Position numbers and translations under genes: made by a program. From NCBI RefSeq assembly GCF_035046505.1, contig NC_089826.1:3534501-3598500 (forward strand): a stretch of DNA of 64,000 nucleotides, given 5' to 3'. Shown here one piece after another: positions 9,516 through 20,560 of this stretch. The notes under the pieces were generated by a model, which worked only from the letters and a program-made list of their open reading frames with translations, ran no database searches and had not been told where the DNA came from. This stretch comes from Tiliqua scincoides. Lineage: Eukaryota > Chordata > Lepidosauria > Squamata > Scincidae. How positions within the stretch are numbered: the first letter of the stretch is position 1; each line of letters starts with the position of its first letter.

Positions 9516-11019
9516 CCAGACCTCTAGACCAGATCATCGCAGGTTAGCATTCCAGCTAACAGTTTTCTTCTGCAGATCAGGCCAGGCTGCTTGCAAAGTT
9601 TTTCAATACATAAATATCAAATATAAATGTCAAAAACTTTTTGCGACCCACCAAAAATCAGCTCATGACCCACTGGTGGGTCCCATCCGAACCCACAGTT
9701 TGGAAACACCGATTTAAGGCACTGGTTTAAGGTGGGGGTGTTATCTCAAACCAGGCTTGCCAGCCTTTCCTCCTGTGCCAACAGCATGCTCTTCTGAGTG
9801 GGAGACTGAACCCTGGATCCCATGGGCACCATCTAGGTTGCTATACCAACCTGAGCATCCGGTCAGCTGGTGTGAGTGAGCTATTCTGGCACACCTCACC
9901 CACTAAACCCCTGGCCTCAGAACTAGCTCCCTATTGACTGTAAGCATTCGGACCATTTCGTAGCCCAGGTTGCTGTCCTGCATCTCAGTCCTTGCCTGAG
10001 CTGGACCACAGCCCCGTCTCTGGCCCACCTGTGACTACATAGTGTTTCTGACCAGTATGGCATCCTCATGGGAAGTGGAAGAGTCACGCAATGGACATTT
10101 TCACTGACATCTGCAGCAACCAACAGAAGCACTTCCTTGGTCCACTGAGCTGCTAATACAGTGATGTATGGAGCGGAGGGGCCTTGCGGCTTCCTCTCTC
10201 TTAGACACTTAGACATTTCTGGCTATGGGATCGGCCAGATAATCAAGAAGATTAGTGCTGGTGCCTTCTGCTCTGGCAACCTTGTCACCCCATGTCACCA
10301 TCACGCTTCAGTACCCAGTACTTCAGAACCAGACAGCGCCTAGATTGGCAATGGAGGCCTCATTACTATCCCAGTTTCAGAGCATTGCTAAATGATGTCC
10401 AGTAGTTTTTGATCTCCCAGTTTATCACCTGGAGCTTCAAGCGACTGACTTCCCAAACTTTCTCATCTGTAAATATTAATGCTCTATGAATGTTCCAATA
10501 TTTTCTATTTGCTATTTGTTTTTGATACCCCCCCCATGATATTGGATCAAGCTTTTATGCTTTGCATTTGTTGCTGCTCTTTTCTGTGGTTTATTGGATT
10601 TCAAATTTAATTTGTGCTGCTTTTAGTTAATTACGTTTAATGTATTGTTTATTTGCTGAATTTATATACTGCTTTACAACAAATAGTCTACAGGCTGCCC
10701 AGTTCTAACCAGTGTTGGCACAGCGGGCCACATGGCCCACGCAGTACCCAGCGCTGGGACTGAGCAGGCTGGAGGTCTCCTCGGGGTAAAGGAACATCTG
10801 CCCTAGCCTACTCAATGGGGCTACTCAGATCTGTGTCAGCAAAATTGCTAGCACAAGACTGAGAAACCCCGTGATGGGCTTTCAAACCTGGGAGGGGGAA
10901 TAGGATTTGGTGTAGGCCAGTGCCATCAATCCCACCCCCTCCTGGGCCTGATCTGTCCCATGTCTGCTCTTCCTCCACCCTTGCACCCCCTTCCTGCCCT
11001 CCCTCTGCCATTGCACTTC
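9516..11019. other. Mixed unique DNA with repeat fragments
   Basis: 9640-9715 is a DS-hAT-like end (GACCCACTGGTGGGTCC, then CACAGTTTGGAAACACCG). 10690-10860 resembles a decayed GC-MITE interior. 10620-10690 looks like a LINE tail. No exon is recognised. Confidence 0.35.
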
Positions 11020-11029
11020 ACATCAGGCA

Positions 11030-11248
11030 TCTTGTTGGCATCCTTCAGTCTCGGAAGACTATGGTGTCACGCTCTGAATGGTGGTTCTGAAACAGAGTGT
11101 CCTCTCCAGTGCGCGAAGCCTGGGTAAAGTAGGTATGGAGGATAGGCTGTTACCCATGCAGCAAATCCCCCCTCTCCACGTCGCTGAAATGGTCCAATGG
11201 AAAGGCAGAGGCCAATACAGTTGGTTCCAGCGGCGTCGCAGGAGTTGG
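11030..11248 (-). mobile_element. T-element, 5'-truncated
   Basis: Carries the 3' half of the T-element, from its tail (plus-strand TTGGCATCCTTCAGTCTC at 11034) to CGGCGTCGCAGGAGTTG. Flanked by a perfect 10-bp duplication ACATCAGGCA at 11020-11029 and 11249-11258. Truncation at the 5' end with a target duplication is the mark of LINE-type target-primed insertion, so the T-element is a retroposon. Confidence 0.88.
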
Positions 11249-11258
11249 ACATCAGGCA

Positions 11259-11869
11259 ATGGTCCTGGATTCAGCACCAGCGGAGTGGCTCGGGCTTCCC
11301 CCGGTGTTGCTTACTCCCAGGGTGCTGCAAATGTGCTTTATGGCACATTTGTGACACCCTATGGTGGCTAGCATAGCCGGCGAAGAGGATTGGGTTGTGA
11401 TTTGCGGTAAAGGAGGATATAAATTCAATGAATACATTAAATATTTTGGGATCTAACAGTATTTAAACATGCAGCGGCATGTAGTATATGATGGAATGTT
11501 GAGGGGTGTGCAGTGGTATTTGCTTTTGATGTCATGGCATTTGATGGATGGCATGCAATATATGATAACTGGTGAAACAACAAGGGAAGGAGGGAACTTC
11601 ATGAGAAGGTGTTTGACTGCTATAAGATATCATTGGGATTTCCGGAACTGGGGGGAGGGGTTCCCTTGAGGGCACAAATCCAAACATTTGGGCATAAGCT
11701 GAAGCAAGGAAGAGGATGGAGACTGGGGAAGGGGGAAAGGGAAAAGATCTGAATTGTGAGGAAGTGTTTTGCACAAGAGCAAAATGTTAACCCATCCTTG
11801 CTCTATGACCCCAATTCTAATTATTCATTAGTGATTTTTGAAAAAGAAAAAGATTTGGGCAGTGGTGTA
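11259..11869. other. Unique-looking DNA
   Basis: No family recognised. A decayed LINE or SINE tail (GGAGGATATAAATTCAATG) may lie at 11410-11435. Confidence 0.3.
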
Positions 11870-12056
11870 GCTAGAAGGGGTGCAAAGCACTAAGTTTTGC
11901 AGGGAGCCTCATTGCAGGGTTTAAGTGGCCCCCTCCCCCCACCACGGAGCCATTCCAGGTGGTGGGTGCAAAATGGAGGTGTACGCCTCTGCTTGGACGC
12001 TGCAGTGAGGCTCTTGCAGAACTTAGTGCTTTGCACCCCCTCTAACTAAGCCACTG
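11870..12056. mobile_element. PAL-hAT MITE
   Basis: Starts CAGTGGTGTAGCTAGAAGGG and ends CCCTCTAACTAAGCCACTG. The arms hold GCAAAGCACTAAGTTTTGCA and its inverse. No clear 8-bp duplication remains. Confidence 0.8.
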
Positions 12057-12820
12057 GCATGCAATCTCTCCATGTCATGTCTAGTTTACCCCCCACCCCC
12101 TTCCTTAATTTGGAGGATGGAAGAGGAAAGAGACCTTGTTCCATCAGGAAGCTCATCAGAAACAGTCTCTTTGCAATTTTGCACAGTCTTTTGTCTCTCT
12201 GGGATATATTTTAGTCCTGGGACACATTATCACATGATTTCTTCTGGGGCTGGGAATCTCCTTATATGATGAAATGAACATCTGCTGGGAAACAGATCAA
12301 ATGGACACTAAGCTCTAAATAAGCCAGGAGATGAAATGCCATCCATATGCTCGCAAGCAACCAGCTCAAATATATACAGACCACTCGCCATGTTAGATTG
12401 GAGAGTCAGTAGGCCTGGCAAGGATCTGAAGATAAGTTGTCCCTCTTTCACTGGTTGCCTCCCTTCAAGCTACTTGGGCACACAGCTCAAAGGTAAGCTT
12501 CACGCAGCTTGGAGCTCGGCTACCCAGAAGTTGGCAATGACATGCGACATCGGCAAATACATGGAAGCTGCACCCAGTGCCACTCAGCTATGCAAGGGCT
12601 TCACACAGCAGCAGGAATTGTTACAGGGAATGCTGCCCACCCTGTGTTTTAAGCAGGGTTGTCAACCAACCTGAAAGAAACAAAAAATCCTAACTGGGAG
12701 TTCATTGGCTTTGGAACGAGTTGCTGGAAAAGGAAGGAGGTGGGCAAAATTAAGGTTGGGGTCGACAGGCAGATTTCTGGGGGATTTGTAGAAGGATGGC
12801 CAGGGTTTCTGCCTCCCACT
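12057..12820. other. Unique-looking DNA
   Basis: Nothing recognised. Confidence 0.3.
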
Positions 12821-13028
12821 CAGTGGCGTAGCTAGAGGGGGTGCAAAGCACTAAGTCTTCCAGGGAGCCTCAATGCAGCGTGCCTCCCCTTTGGGGCCAG
12901 GCATATGCCTCTGCTTTGCTCCCACCACCTGGAATGGCTCTGAAGGGGAGAGGGAGGGGCCACTTGCACGCTGCGGTGAAGCTCCCTGCAAAACTTAGTG
13001 CTTTGCACCCCCTCTAGCTATGCCACTG
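12821..13028. mobile_element. PAL-hAT MITE, well-preserved palindrome
   Basis: Starts CAGTGGCGTAGCTAGAGGGG and ends CCCTCTAGCTATGCCACTG. The two arms pair over most of their length, apart from the GC-rich middle. The fold extends about 4 bp into the flanks (CACT and AGTG). Confidence 0.85.
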
Positions 13029-14091
13029 AGTGAAACAATTCAACCGCTGCTCAGAAAACCTATACATTTGCCATTAGGCTCTCTGGCAGGAAAACCTCAG
13101 AGTATGTGTACAGAGCAAAGTAGTCTTTAAGGAAGCTAAGACATGGTTTGAAGAGGCTCTCTTGAGAAGCAATTCCCAGTAATATCAGTGAGAAGGTCTC
13201 CCAGCAGAATTTAAACCTGGTTCTTTAGACCCTGTCCCTGGTCTGCAAGTTGCCCATCCATAGTCCCCCTGACCTGAATACTCTGCCTGCCTGCCTGTCT
13301 CTTGACTGCTGGGTGCTCTCCAAGTCCTCAGGTGGTGAGAGGTCCTACCTAGCCCTGTTTTGTGACATCCGTTCACTGGATGGTGGTGACGGGGATTGAA
13401 CCTGGGTCTCTCTGCATATACAGCATGGCCTCTGATGCTGCCAGGGATATGAGCACAACTTTGCCTTGAACTGAGTCAGATCGTTGGCCTGACTAACCCA
13501 GGACTGTTGACTGCAGTGACTGGGGGAAGCTCTCCCAGACAGAAAGCAGAAATCTCTCTTAGCCCTGTTGCTTCATGTCAAGCCTGGGCTGCTTGGGTGC
13601 GAGGGCAAAGCCCTGCATTGCACCCTCCATGATGCCCCTAGCCTGCCCCACGGGGGCATTAGGCACTGCCACTGGGGCTGAGGAGATGGACAGCATAGGG
13701 CGGTAGGACATGGGAGGTGCAGTGCTTCTGCCAGCTAGAAAAATATTTGTTCTTCTTCGGCCAAAGCAGATAGAAACTCAGTGCACTGCAGAGGCATGGA
13801 CGGGCACTAAGTTGCCAAGTGCTGGTTGCTGGCTGGGCACACTGGGGGCAAAGCAGGCATCAGCAGTGAATGTCCTGGGGCACTGAGCCCTTGGCAACTG
13901 CCCTGGGGGGGGGGTTCCCCAGACAGTGGCACTAGTCCTAGAGGCAGATGTTTGTACTTGCCCCCCCCCCGCTCATTCCAGCACATCACAAATGTTGTTT
14001 GTTGCAAAAAGACCAGGAACACATGGTGATAACGGAAGAGAACCACATCTCTTTCTCGTTTGTAAGTCAAAGAAAGAACAGATGAAGCTGA
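13029..14091. other. Unique-looking DNA with a SINE-head fragment
   Basis: 13381-13450 resembles a reversed tRNA-SINE head (GGGATTGAACCTGGGTCTC contains an inverted B box). The rest is unassigned, with G and C homopolymer runs at 13905 and 13960. Confidence 0.3.
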
Positions 14092-14613
14092 GGAACATAA
14101 GAACATAAGAACAGCCCCACTGGATCAGGCCATAGGCCCATCTAGCCCAGCTTCCTGTATCCCACAGCGGCCCACCAAATGCCCCAGGGAGCACACCAGA
14201 TAACAAGAGACCTCATCCTGGTGCCCTCCCTTGCATCTGGCATTCTGACATAGCCCATTTCTAAAATCAGGAGGTTGTACATACACTCCATGGCTTGTAA
14301 CCCATAATGGATTCTTCCTCCAGAAACTTGTCCAATCCCCTTTTAAAGGCATCCAGGCCAGTTGCCATCACCACATCCTGTGGCAAGGAGTTCCACAGAC
14401 CAACCACACGCTGAGTAAAGAAATATTTTCTTTTGTCTGTCCTAACCCGCCCAACACTCAATTTTAGTGGATGTCCCCTGGTTCTGGTGTCAGGTGAGAG
14501 TGCAAAGAGCATCTCCCCATCCACTCTGTCCATCCCCTGCATAATTTTGTATGTCTCAATCATGTCCCCCCTCAGGCGCCTCTTTTCTAGGCTGAAGAGG
14601 CCCAAACGCCGTT
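14092..14613 (-). mobile_element. CR1/L3-type LINE, 3' end
   Basis: The minus-strand frame encodes LGLFSLEKRRLRGDMIETYK, NTRTRGHPLKLSVGRVRT and LWNSLPQDVVMATGLDAFK, the C-terminus of CR1-like ORF2. The 3' UTR follows, with terminal repeats of TTCTTATG. The frame is open over about 110 residues, so the copy is fairly young. It is 5'-truncated near GGCGTTTGGG. Confidence 0.9.
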
Positions 14614-15108
14614 TGGAGGAGACTGAGTAATAAAGATTATTCTCATAATAATAACACAAAAATTGCAGGGAACTGAAACTGCTTCCTAGAATTAGAAGCT
14701 ATCAGTAATTATAGCCTAGTTCCATGTGAATTCTATTTAAAGATAATATGTTAAAAGCACCTTTGATAGAAATTACTTGATTGTGCAATTGGGGGCCCCG
14801 GAGAGCTTGTTCTGCCTCTTTCTACCATGGTGCTAAGTTGGGTGGTAGAGTGGCTTTTTCTGAAGGAAATGGCCTGGGGAGATTATAACAGTCTTGGTTT
14901 GCTGTTGAGTCTGAACCTCCTCCGTCCATGTTTCCCAAACGTCCAATTGTGGGGATGCCGGGTTTTTCTGAATGAAATGGGGATGAACGCTTTCCTCTTA
15001 ACTCCAGAAAAAAAGTTTCCTAGAGAATAAATTTAAGAATTCCGCAGAGGAGACTATCCTCCCCTTATGTTTTTGACTAGTCACTGATCTGAATTTGGCT
15101 ACCAAATT
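14614..15108. other. AT-rich unique DNA
   Basis: Nothing recognised. Confidence 0.3.
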
Positions 15109-15664
15109 GGTTGGCAACCTTCAGTCTTGAAAGACTCTGGTATAAGCCTACAGCACCCAGTATTCCCACGTGGTCTCCCATCCAAGTACTAACCAGGCCT
15201 GACCCTGCTTGGCTTCCGAGATCATGGCATAAGCCTACAGCACCCGGTATTCCCAGGCGGTCTCCCATCCAAGTACTAATCAGGCCTGACCCTGCTTAGC
15301 TTCCGAGATCCTGGTATAAGCCTACAGCACCCGGTATTCCCAGGCGGTCTCCCATCCAAGTACTAACCAGGCCTGACCCTGCTTAGCTCCCGAGATCATG
15401 GTATAAGCCTACAGCACCCGGTATTCCCAGGCGGTCTCCCATCCAAGTACTAACCAGGCCTGACTCTGCTTAGCTTCCGAGATCATGGTATAAGCCTACA
15501 ATGCCTGGTATTCCCAGGCGGTCTCCCATCCAAGTACTAATCAGGCCTGACCCTGCTTAGCTTCCGAGATCATGGTATAAGCCTACAGCACCCAGTATTC
15601 CCACGCGGTCTCCCATCCAATTACTAACCAGGCCTGACCCTGCTTAGCTTCCGAGATCAGACGA
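15109..15664 (-). mobile_element. 5S-SINE array, six 87-bp units
   Basis: On the minus strand six head-to-tail units run into one shared tail (plus-strand TTGGCAACCTTCAGTC at 15111). The GATC landmark falls at 15220, 15307, 15394, 15481, 15568 and 15655, an exact 87-bp step. Each unit equals 5S nt 41-120 plus the 7-nt ATACCAT. The 5S A box, intermediate element and C box are all inside the unit. The outermost head is cut off within 5S nt 30-40. It differs from a 5S gene cluster in having no non-transcribed spacer and no 5S nt 1-40 between units. Confidence 0.93.
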
Positions 15665-15681
15665 GAAAGAAAAACTCAGTG

Positions 15682-15941
15682 CAATGGTGTAGCTAAGTGG
15701 GTACTCATGCTGTTTTGCAGATGCCTGAATGTGCCAAGGAAGCAGCGCCCGCCCCCCCCCGAGCCATTCCAGGCGGTGGAGTCAAACAGAGGCATTCACC
15801 CCCCCTGCCTCCCTGCATTCGCCTCCGTTTTGCTCCCACCAGCCAGAATGGCTGAGAAGGGGAAGAGGAGAGGGTGCTCGCATGGTGCATTCAGGTCTCT
15901 GCAAAACTTAATGCTTTGCACCCCCTCTAGCTACGCCACTG
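15682..15941. mobile_element. PAL-hAT MITE, diverged
   Basis: Starts CAATGGTGTAGCTAAG and ends CCTCTAGCTACGCCACTG. The interior contains CCTCCGTTTTGCTCCCACC. Flanks ACTCAGTG and GCCCCGTG agree at 5 of 8. Confidence 0.7.
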
Positions 15942-16661
15942 GCCCCGTGAGTGACCAAGCATCAATGCAAGATTGGCTCCCAGGCTGAGGAGACCATTGG
16001 CAAAGTGTTATCTGGTGGGTGCCCTAAGGCTTGTGAAACTCATGGACAAGAATTTAAACTTCCGCTTCTTTGCATGCTGAGGTGGCGCGCGGGGGGGGGG
16101 GGGAGGTCTTTATGTGGCAGTGGTTGTGAAGGCTTTTTCGCCACCAGTCACACCTCCCCCAGAACCAGATGGCAGCTAAGAGCATCCAAAAATGCCCCAG
16201 ATGTTGCATCTTTTTGAAGCATTGGGGGGGGGGTGAGGAAATGGTCCCCAGCAGTGGGGGCTACCCTATTTTTGTGGCAGCAACCATTTTTTTTCTACAG
16301 TGTCCCAGAACTACACAGTATCCAGGCACTGTGAGAAAGCAAAATAGTAACTCTAAGGTACATGGCACTGAACAGAACACTACTTTTTCTTTTTCCTTTT
16401 AAAAAGGGCTCATGGCAAACATCAGTGGCGGGGCCTGCAGAGGCCCTGGCAGCTGCGCAAAGTGTCATGTGCTGATTTCAGGCTTGCAGAGATGCTAAGG
16501 GCACTTCCTGTGAGGTCGGCTAGTTCTATCCAATAGCGCCTGTGGTAGAGATGTGGCGGGTTTACCAAGCCTCCGCTGATTGGAAGGATGTAAGTGGTGA
16601 GTCACAGAGGGGAAGAATGGGCAGCCTTTCCTGTGGGTGGATGTGTTGGGCTCATAAGATC
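15942..16661. other. Unique-looking DNA
   Basis: G runs at 16090 and 16225; nothing else recognised. Confidence 0.3.
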
Positions 16662-16846
16662 CAGTGGCACAGCTAAGGGGGGATAGGGGGTAAATTGCCC
16701 CAGGTACCACACCAAAAACCACACCGAAGTGGCATCTAAGATACCCCCTTTAGGAAGCCTCTAAGATATTGCATGGGGGAATATTAAAAATTGGGGGGGA
16801 GATGTTAACAATTTTTGTGTTCCTGGGTGCCTTAGTTATGCCACTA
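16662..16846. mobile_element. hAT MITE, PAL-like ends
   Basis: Starts CAGTGGCACAGCTAAGGGG and ends TTAGTTATGCCACTA. Flanks ATAAGATC (16654-16661) and ATAAGATA (16847-16854) agree at 7 of 8, a hAT-type duplication. The interior differs from other PAL-hATs. Confidence 0.78.
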
Positions 16847-16854
16847 ATAAGATA

Positions 16855-17158
16855 ATGTAATTCTTTCACTATTTCAGGTGACACAATAGTGGCTGTTGTT
16901 CTGCACATCATTTGCAAACTGACTTCACCAAAGCTCCGACAGTGTCACTCAAGGCTGGGGTTCATCCTGACCTGGTCAAATAAGGATGATATGAACTTTC
17001 TAGGACAGTTGAATGGGTTCAAGACTCTCTAGCTGATTAATCACGTCTTGTCCACTTGGGTTTTGTGACCTTTCCATATGTACTGAGCTCTCACAGTTGG
17101 CCCCTGAAAAGGAACACATTTTAATTTTTCTATGTCTGCAGCAATCAATACATTAAAC
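16855..17158. other. Unique-looking DNA
   Basis: Nothing recognised. Confidence 0.3.
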
Positions 17159-17511
17159 CAGGGGTGCTCAATAGGTGGATCGCGATCTACCGGTAGATCG
17201 CGAAGCAAAATGAGTAGATCGCGGAGTAGATCTGGGAGGAAACGCCGGGAGTAAGGCCCATTGTACTCAATGGGGCTTACTCCCAGGTAAGTGTGGCTAG
17301 GATTGCAGCCTCACAGCCTAATCCTAGGCATGTCTACTCAGGAGTAAGTCCTGTTATACTCAGTGGGGCTGAAGGTACACCAACATACATTGTACACATA
17401 AATGTTATATGTTATGATGGCGCGAACATTGTAAAAAAAACTCTGGTAGATCTCCGGGCCTTGCTGGGTTTCAAAGTAGCTCTCAAGCCAAAAAAAGTGT
17501 GAGCACCCCTG
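17159..17511. mobile_element. hAT element with nested AG-MITEs
   Basis: Starts CAGGGGTGCTCAATAGGTGG and ends GTGTGAGCACCCCTG. The perfect 8-bp duplication CATTAAAC lies at 17151-17158 and 17512-17519. The left end carries the striking GATCGCGATCTACCGGTAG palindrome cluster. Two partial AG-MITE copies sit inside at about 17235-17312 and 17316-17371. No transposase is encoded. Confidence 0.9.
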
Positions 17512-17519
17512 CATTAAAC

Positions 17520-17781
17520 AATTCATTTGCACACTATAACAGCAATCAGATCTGGCTGCCTACACCAGGTCATAAAGCTTCTCCTCCTCCTCCTCTCGGT
17601 GCATAATGCCATTTGCAACCCTGATGTCCATCAGGAACAAGGCAGAACATTAATTCTCATCTTGCTGTCCCAGAGTCTAATTTTTCCTCTCTTTTTTCAC
17701 AGAGGCATGGCAGAAGGTAAGAAATTCAGCAGATGCAGCTTTCACCCCAGCCTGGAGATACAGTGATGGGGAAATCTGCAC
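17520..17781. other. Unique-looking DNA
   Basis: A short (CTC)n tract lies near 17580; nothing else recognised. Confidence 0.3.
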
Positions 17782-18134
17782 CTTAAGAAGAGCTCCGCTG
17801 GATCAGGCCAAGGGCCCATCTAGTCCAGTTTCCTGTATCTCACAGTGGTCCACCAAATGCCCCAGGGAGCACACAAGACAACAGACACAACCTGCATCCT
17901 GGTGCCCTCTCCTACATTTGGCAAGCGGCAGCTTGCCTCTAAAACCAAGAGCTTACACATACCTACTATGACTTGTAACCCATAATCAACTTTTCCTCCA
18001 GAAATTTGTCCAATCCCCTCTTAAAGGCATCCAGGCAAGATGCCATCATTACATCCTGTGGCAAGGAGTTCCACAAACTAATTGCACACTGGGTAAATAA
18101 ATATTTTCTTGTGCCTGTCCTAACTCTCCCAACC
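17782..18134 (-). mobile_element. CR1/L3-type LINE, 3' fragment
   Basis: Minus-strand residues include VGRVRTGTRKYLFTQ, SLWNSLPQDVMMASCLDAFK and FLEEKLIMGYK, followed by the 3' UTR with GATACAGGAAACTGGACTAG. Shorter at its 5' side and more diverged than the copies at 14 and 38 kb. Confidence 0.85.
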
Positions 18135-18401
18135 TTCTGAGTTTCTGTCTTCTGAATGCTGGCATGGAGCTTTGAAGGGCAAAGAACAGGATGAAAGTGG
18201 CAAATGGATCTCCATTCTGCCCTGCTGGATTTGTCTGCCAGTCCTAGAAAGTGGAATCTGTTCCCATCACATTTTTGTTTCTCAAGTTTATGCTTATTCG
18301 GGGAACTCAGGCCTGGCTCCCTCCCCTGCCCCCGACCTTCACCTGCCCAGAAGATAGGGGTCACTTGGGGAGTCTCAGACACACTCACTGCTACACGGCT
18401 G
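18135..18401. other. Unique-looking DNA
   Basis: Nothing recognised. Confidence 0.3.
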
Positions 18402-18752
18402 CAGTGGTTTCACTAGAGGGGTGTGGGTCACACCGGGTGATAAGTGGGGAGTAACAACACTACTGGCCAGAATTATTAAAATCACAGTGTTTAGGACTAA
18501 TACCATCATGTTATATAACATTCAATGTGTAGTTTCGTGCAGAATGCAATGAAACGAAATATCTCTATTCTATCGAAAGTTATAGCCAAAAAACCTGGGA
18601 GGCTGGGGTGATGATGTGTTGCTGCGCCCATGGGGTGTCCTGGGGTGTTCCCATGTCCACTGCATGGGAGGAGATTCATCATGGGGAGTTCATCATCATC
18701 ATGTAGTGCTAGCCTCCTGCACCGGGTGACCTAAACCCTAGTGATGCCACTG
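18402..18752. mobile_element. K-hAT element
   Basis: Starts CAGTGGTTTCACTAGAGGGG and ends CCCTAGTGATGCCACTG, with inner inverted words GTGGGTCACACCGGGTG and CACCGGGTGACC. The interior TTCTATCGAAAGTTATAGCC recurs inverted in the copy at 25936-26285. The 8-bp flanks match poorly. Confidence 0.75.
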
Positions 18753-18849
18753 CACTGCCAAGTTTCTCCAGCAAATTCTTTGCCTGGAATTCCTATCTAA
18801 TTTGCTGCCCCAATACCTATTGTTACTGATAATAAATACTGAGTGTTTG

Positions 18850-18998
18850 TACAGTGCATTTCACATGTTCGACAGACATGATCTCCACAGTCCTTACAAC
18901 AGCCCTGTAGGCCAGACCAGATCGTAGCGGAAACGGAGGCAGGAGTGACTTGTGTAAAGCAATTGGTAGCTGAGATGACATTTGAACTGGGGATTTTA
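18850..18998. repeat. Old MIR/L2-like fragment
   Basis: ACAACAGCCCTGTAGGCCAG, GAAACGGAGGCAGGAGTGAC and ATTTGAACTGGGGAT follow the order of conserved blocks in MIR/L2 3' ends. Highly diverged. Confidence 0.4.
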
Positions 18999-19017
18999 CA
19001 GCTCCTACTCGACAGCA

Positions 19018-19424
19018 ACTGTTACCCTGCACATGCCTGATCTCGTCTGATCTCAGAAGCTAAGCAGGGTCAGGCCTGGTTAGTACTTGGATGGGAGACC
19101 ACCTAGGAATACATGGTGCTGTAGGCTTATCCCATGATCTCAGAAGCTAAGCAGGGTTGGGCCTGGTTAGTACTTGGATGGGAGACCGCCTGGGAATAGC
19201 AGGTGCTGTAGGCTTATACCATGATCTCGGAAGCTAAGCAGGGTCAGGCCTGGTTAGTACTTGGATGGGAGACCGCCTGGGAATACCGGGTGCTGTAGGC
19301 TTATACCATGATCTCGGAAGCTAAGCAGGGTCGGGCCTGGTTAGTACTTGGATGGGAGACCGCCTGGGAATACCGGGTGCTGTAGGCTTATACCATAGTC
19401 TTTCAAGACTGGAGGTTGCCAACC
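19018..19424 (+). mobile_element. 5S-SINE array, four 87-bp units
   Basis: The head GTTACCCTGCACATGCC leads into four head-to-tail 5S units and one tail ending GGTTGCCAACCA. The GATCTC landmarks at 19049, 19136, 19223 and 19310 are exactly 87 bp apart. Units are 5S nt 41-120 plus ATACCAT (CCCAT in the first junction). Same unit structure as 15109-15664 but opposite orientation, 3.4 kb away. Only the first unit keeps 5S nt 20-40. Confidence 0.93.
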
Positions 19425-20560
19425 ACTCCATAAGGCAGCAGAAAAGGTGGGCATGGAAGCCTTAATCTGCAGTGTGCAGCAGTTCAGCCCCTGTGTGGCC
19501 CTAGCACCATGCTTCCTGCAGCACTGACACTGTGGTTCTACTGCAGACCAAACGGTGTTTCCGAGGTTCCATCTATGCTGCAGTACCAGCAGGCCTGAAC
19601 GCCTCTCCAAGCCCCACCAAGCCCTCATCTCAGCGCTTGTTTCTCTGTCTGAGCAGCTTGTGTCTAGTGGGAAGATTTGGCTCAACTACAGGTCTGCTCC
19701 CTTGCTCAGACTGATTTGAGACATGGAAGACTGCTATAGGGCAGCCTAGGGTTGCCTCAGAGCACTCTCCCATGTCCTGCGGGGGAAGGTGTGCTGGGAG
19801 GCAGTTGGCTTCCACCCCGATCCTCCTCCCCTTATCCAAATACACCCACATCTATTTGGGCATGAAGACAACCCTTGCTGAAGAACACACTGCTTGGATG
19901 AGTGACCATGGTGAATGTGCACAGGAGGGTGTTTGATTCTGTGTACAGCAATTCATGGGTGTTAACCAAGTTTTCTCTGTGGGCTTAGTTACTTGGGGTC
20001 GCCTGAGTCCTTGGCATTCTTATTCTGGGGGATCATGAGTCCAATAGACTGACTCAAAGTCACGTTCTTGACCTACTGGTCAATGGGGGGTGGGAAGAGA
20101 AAATGAAGAAGGCAATGATGAAGATGAAAGGCAAACAATCGCAACAGCTGGGCAAACATGGCTACAGCATCTGTATGATTCATCAGCCCCTTCAGATATT
20201 GAGGCATCACAGGAGCCTCTTAAGCCAAATAAGAAGGTCTAGAACAAGTGAGAAAACACACCCAGCTGTACTTTTTCCATCTAGAGATTCTAGCAAACCA
20301 AAACATCTCTTAAAGCTGCCAAAACCAAGATCTGACTGCCAGCAGTGATGGATGGTGGAGGAGGCTGAAAGTATAATTTGGGCAAAAGAAGCTGCGCATA
20401 AAACCTCTTCCCTTCAAAGGCTAGGTGTGTGGGAGCTGGGTAAGGCTGCATGCCAAGCTGGGGGATTTGTTGAGTGGCTGTGGGCAAGTGGGTCCGGGTG
20501 GGGGGCAGGGAGAAGCATCCACTTGCATCAAGGTATGAATGGTCAGACTGCAAGAGACAG
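19425..20560. other. Unique-looking DNA
   Basis: No family or exon recognised. An 81-codon frame at 20103-20348 has Lys/Met-rich composition but no domain. Confidence 0.3.

Noticed and set aside
15109-15664. Cluster of functional 5S rRNA genes
   Set aside because: Units lack 5S nt 1-40, have no spacer or T-run terminator, and end in a LINE-shared tail. They are SINE-derived.
18753-18849. Target duplication for the K-hAT
   Set aside because: Flanks CACGGCTG and CACTGCCA share only the first three bases plus chance matches.
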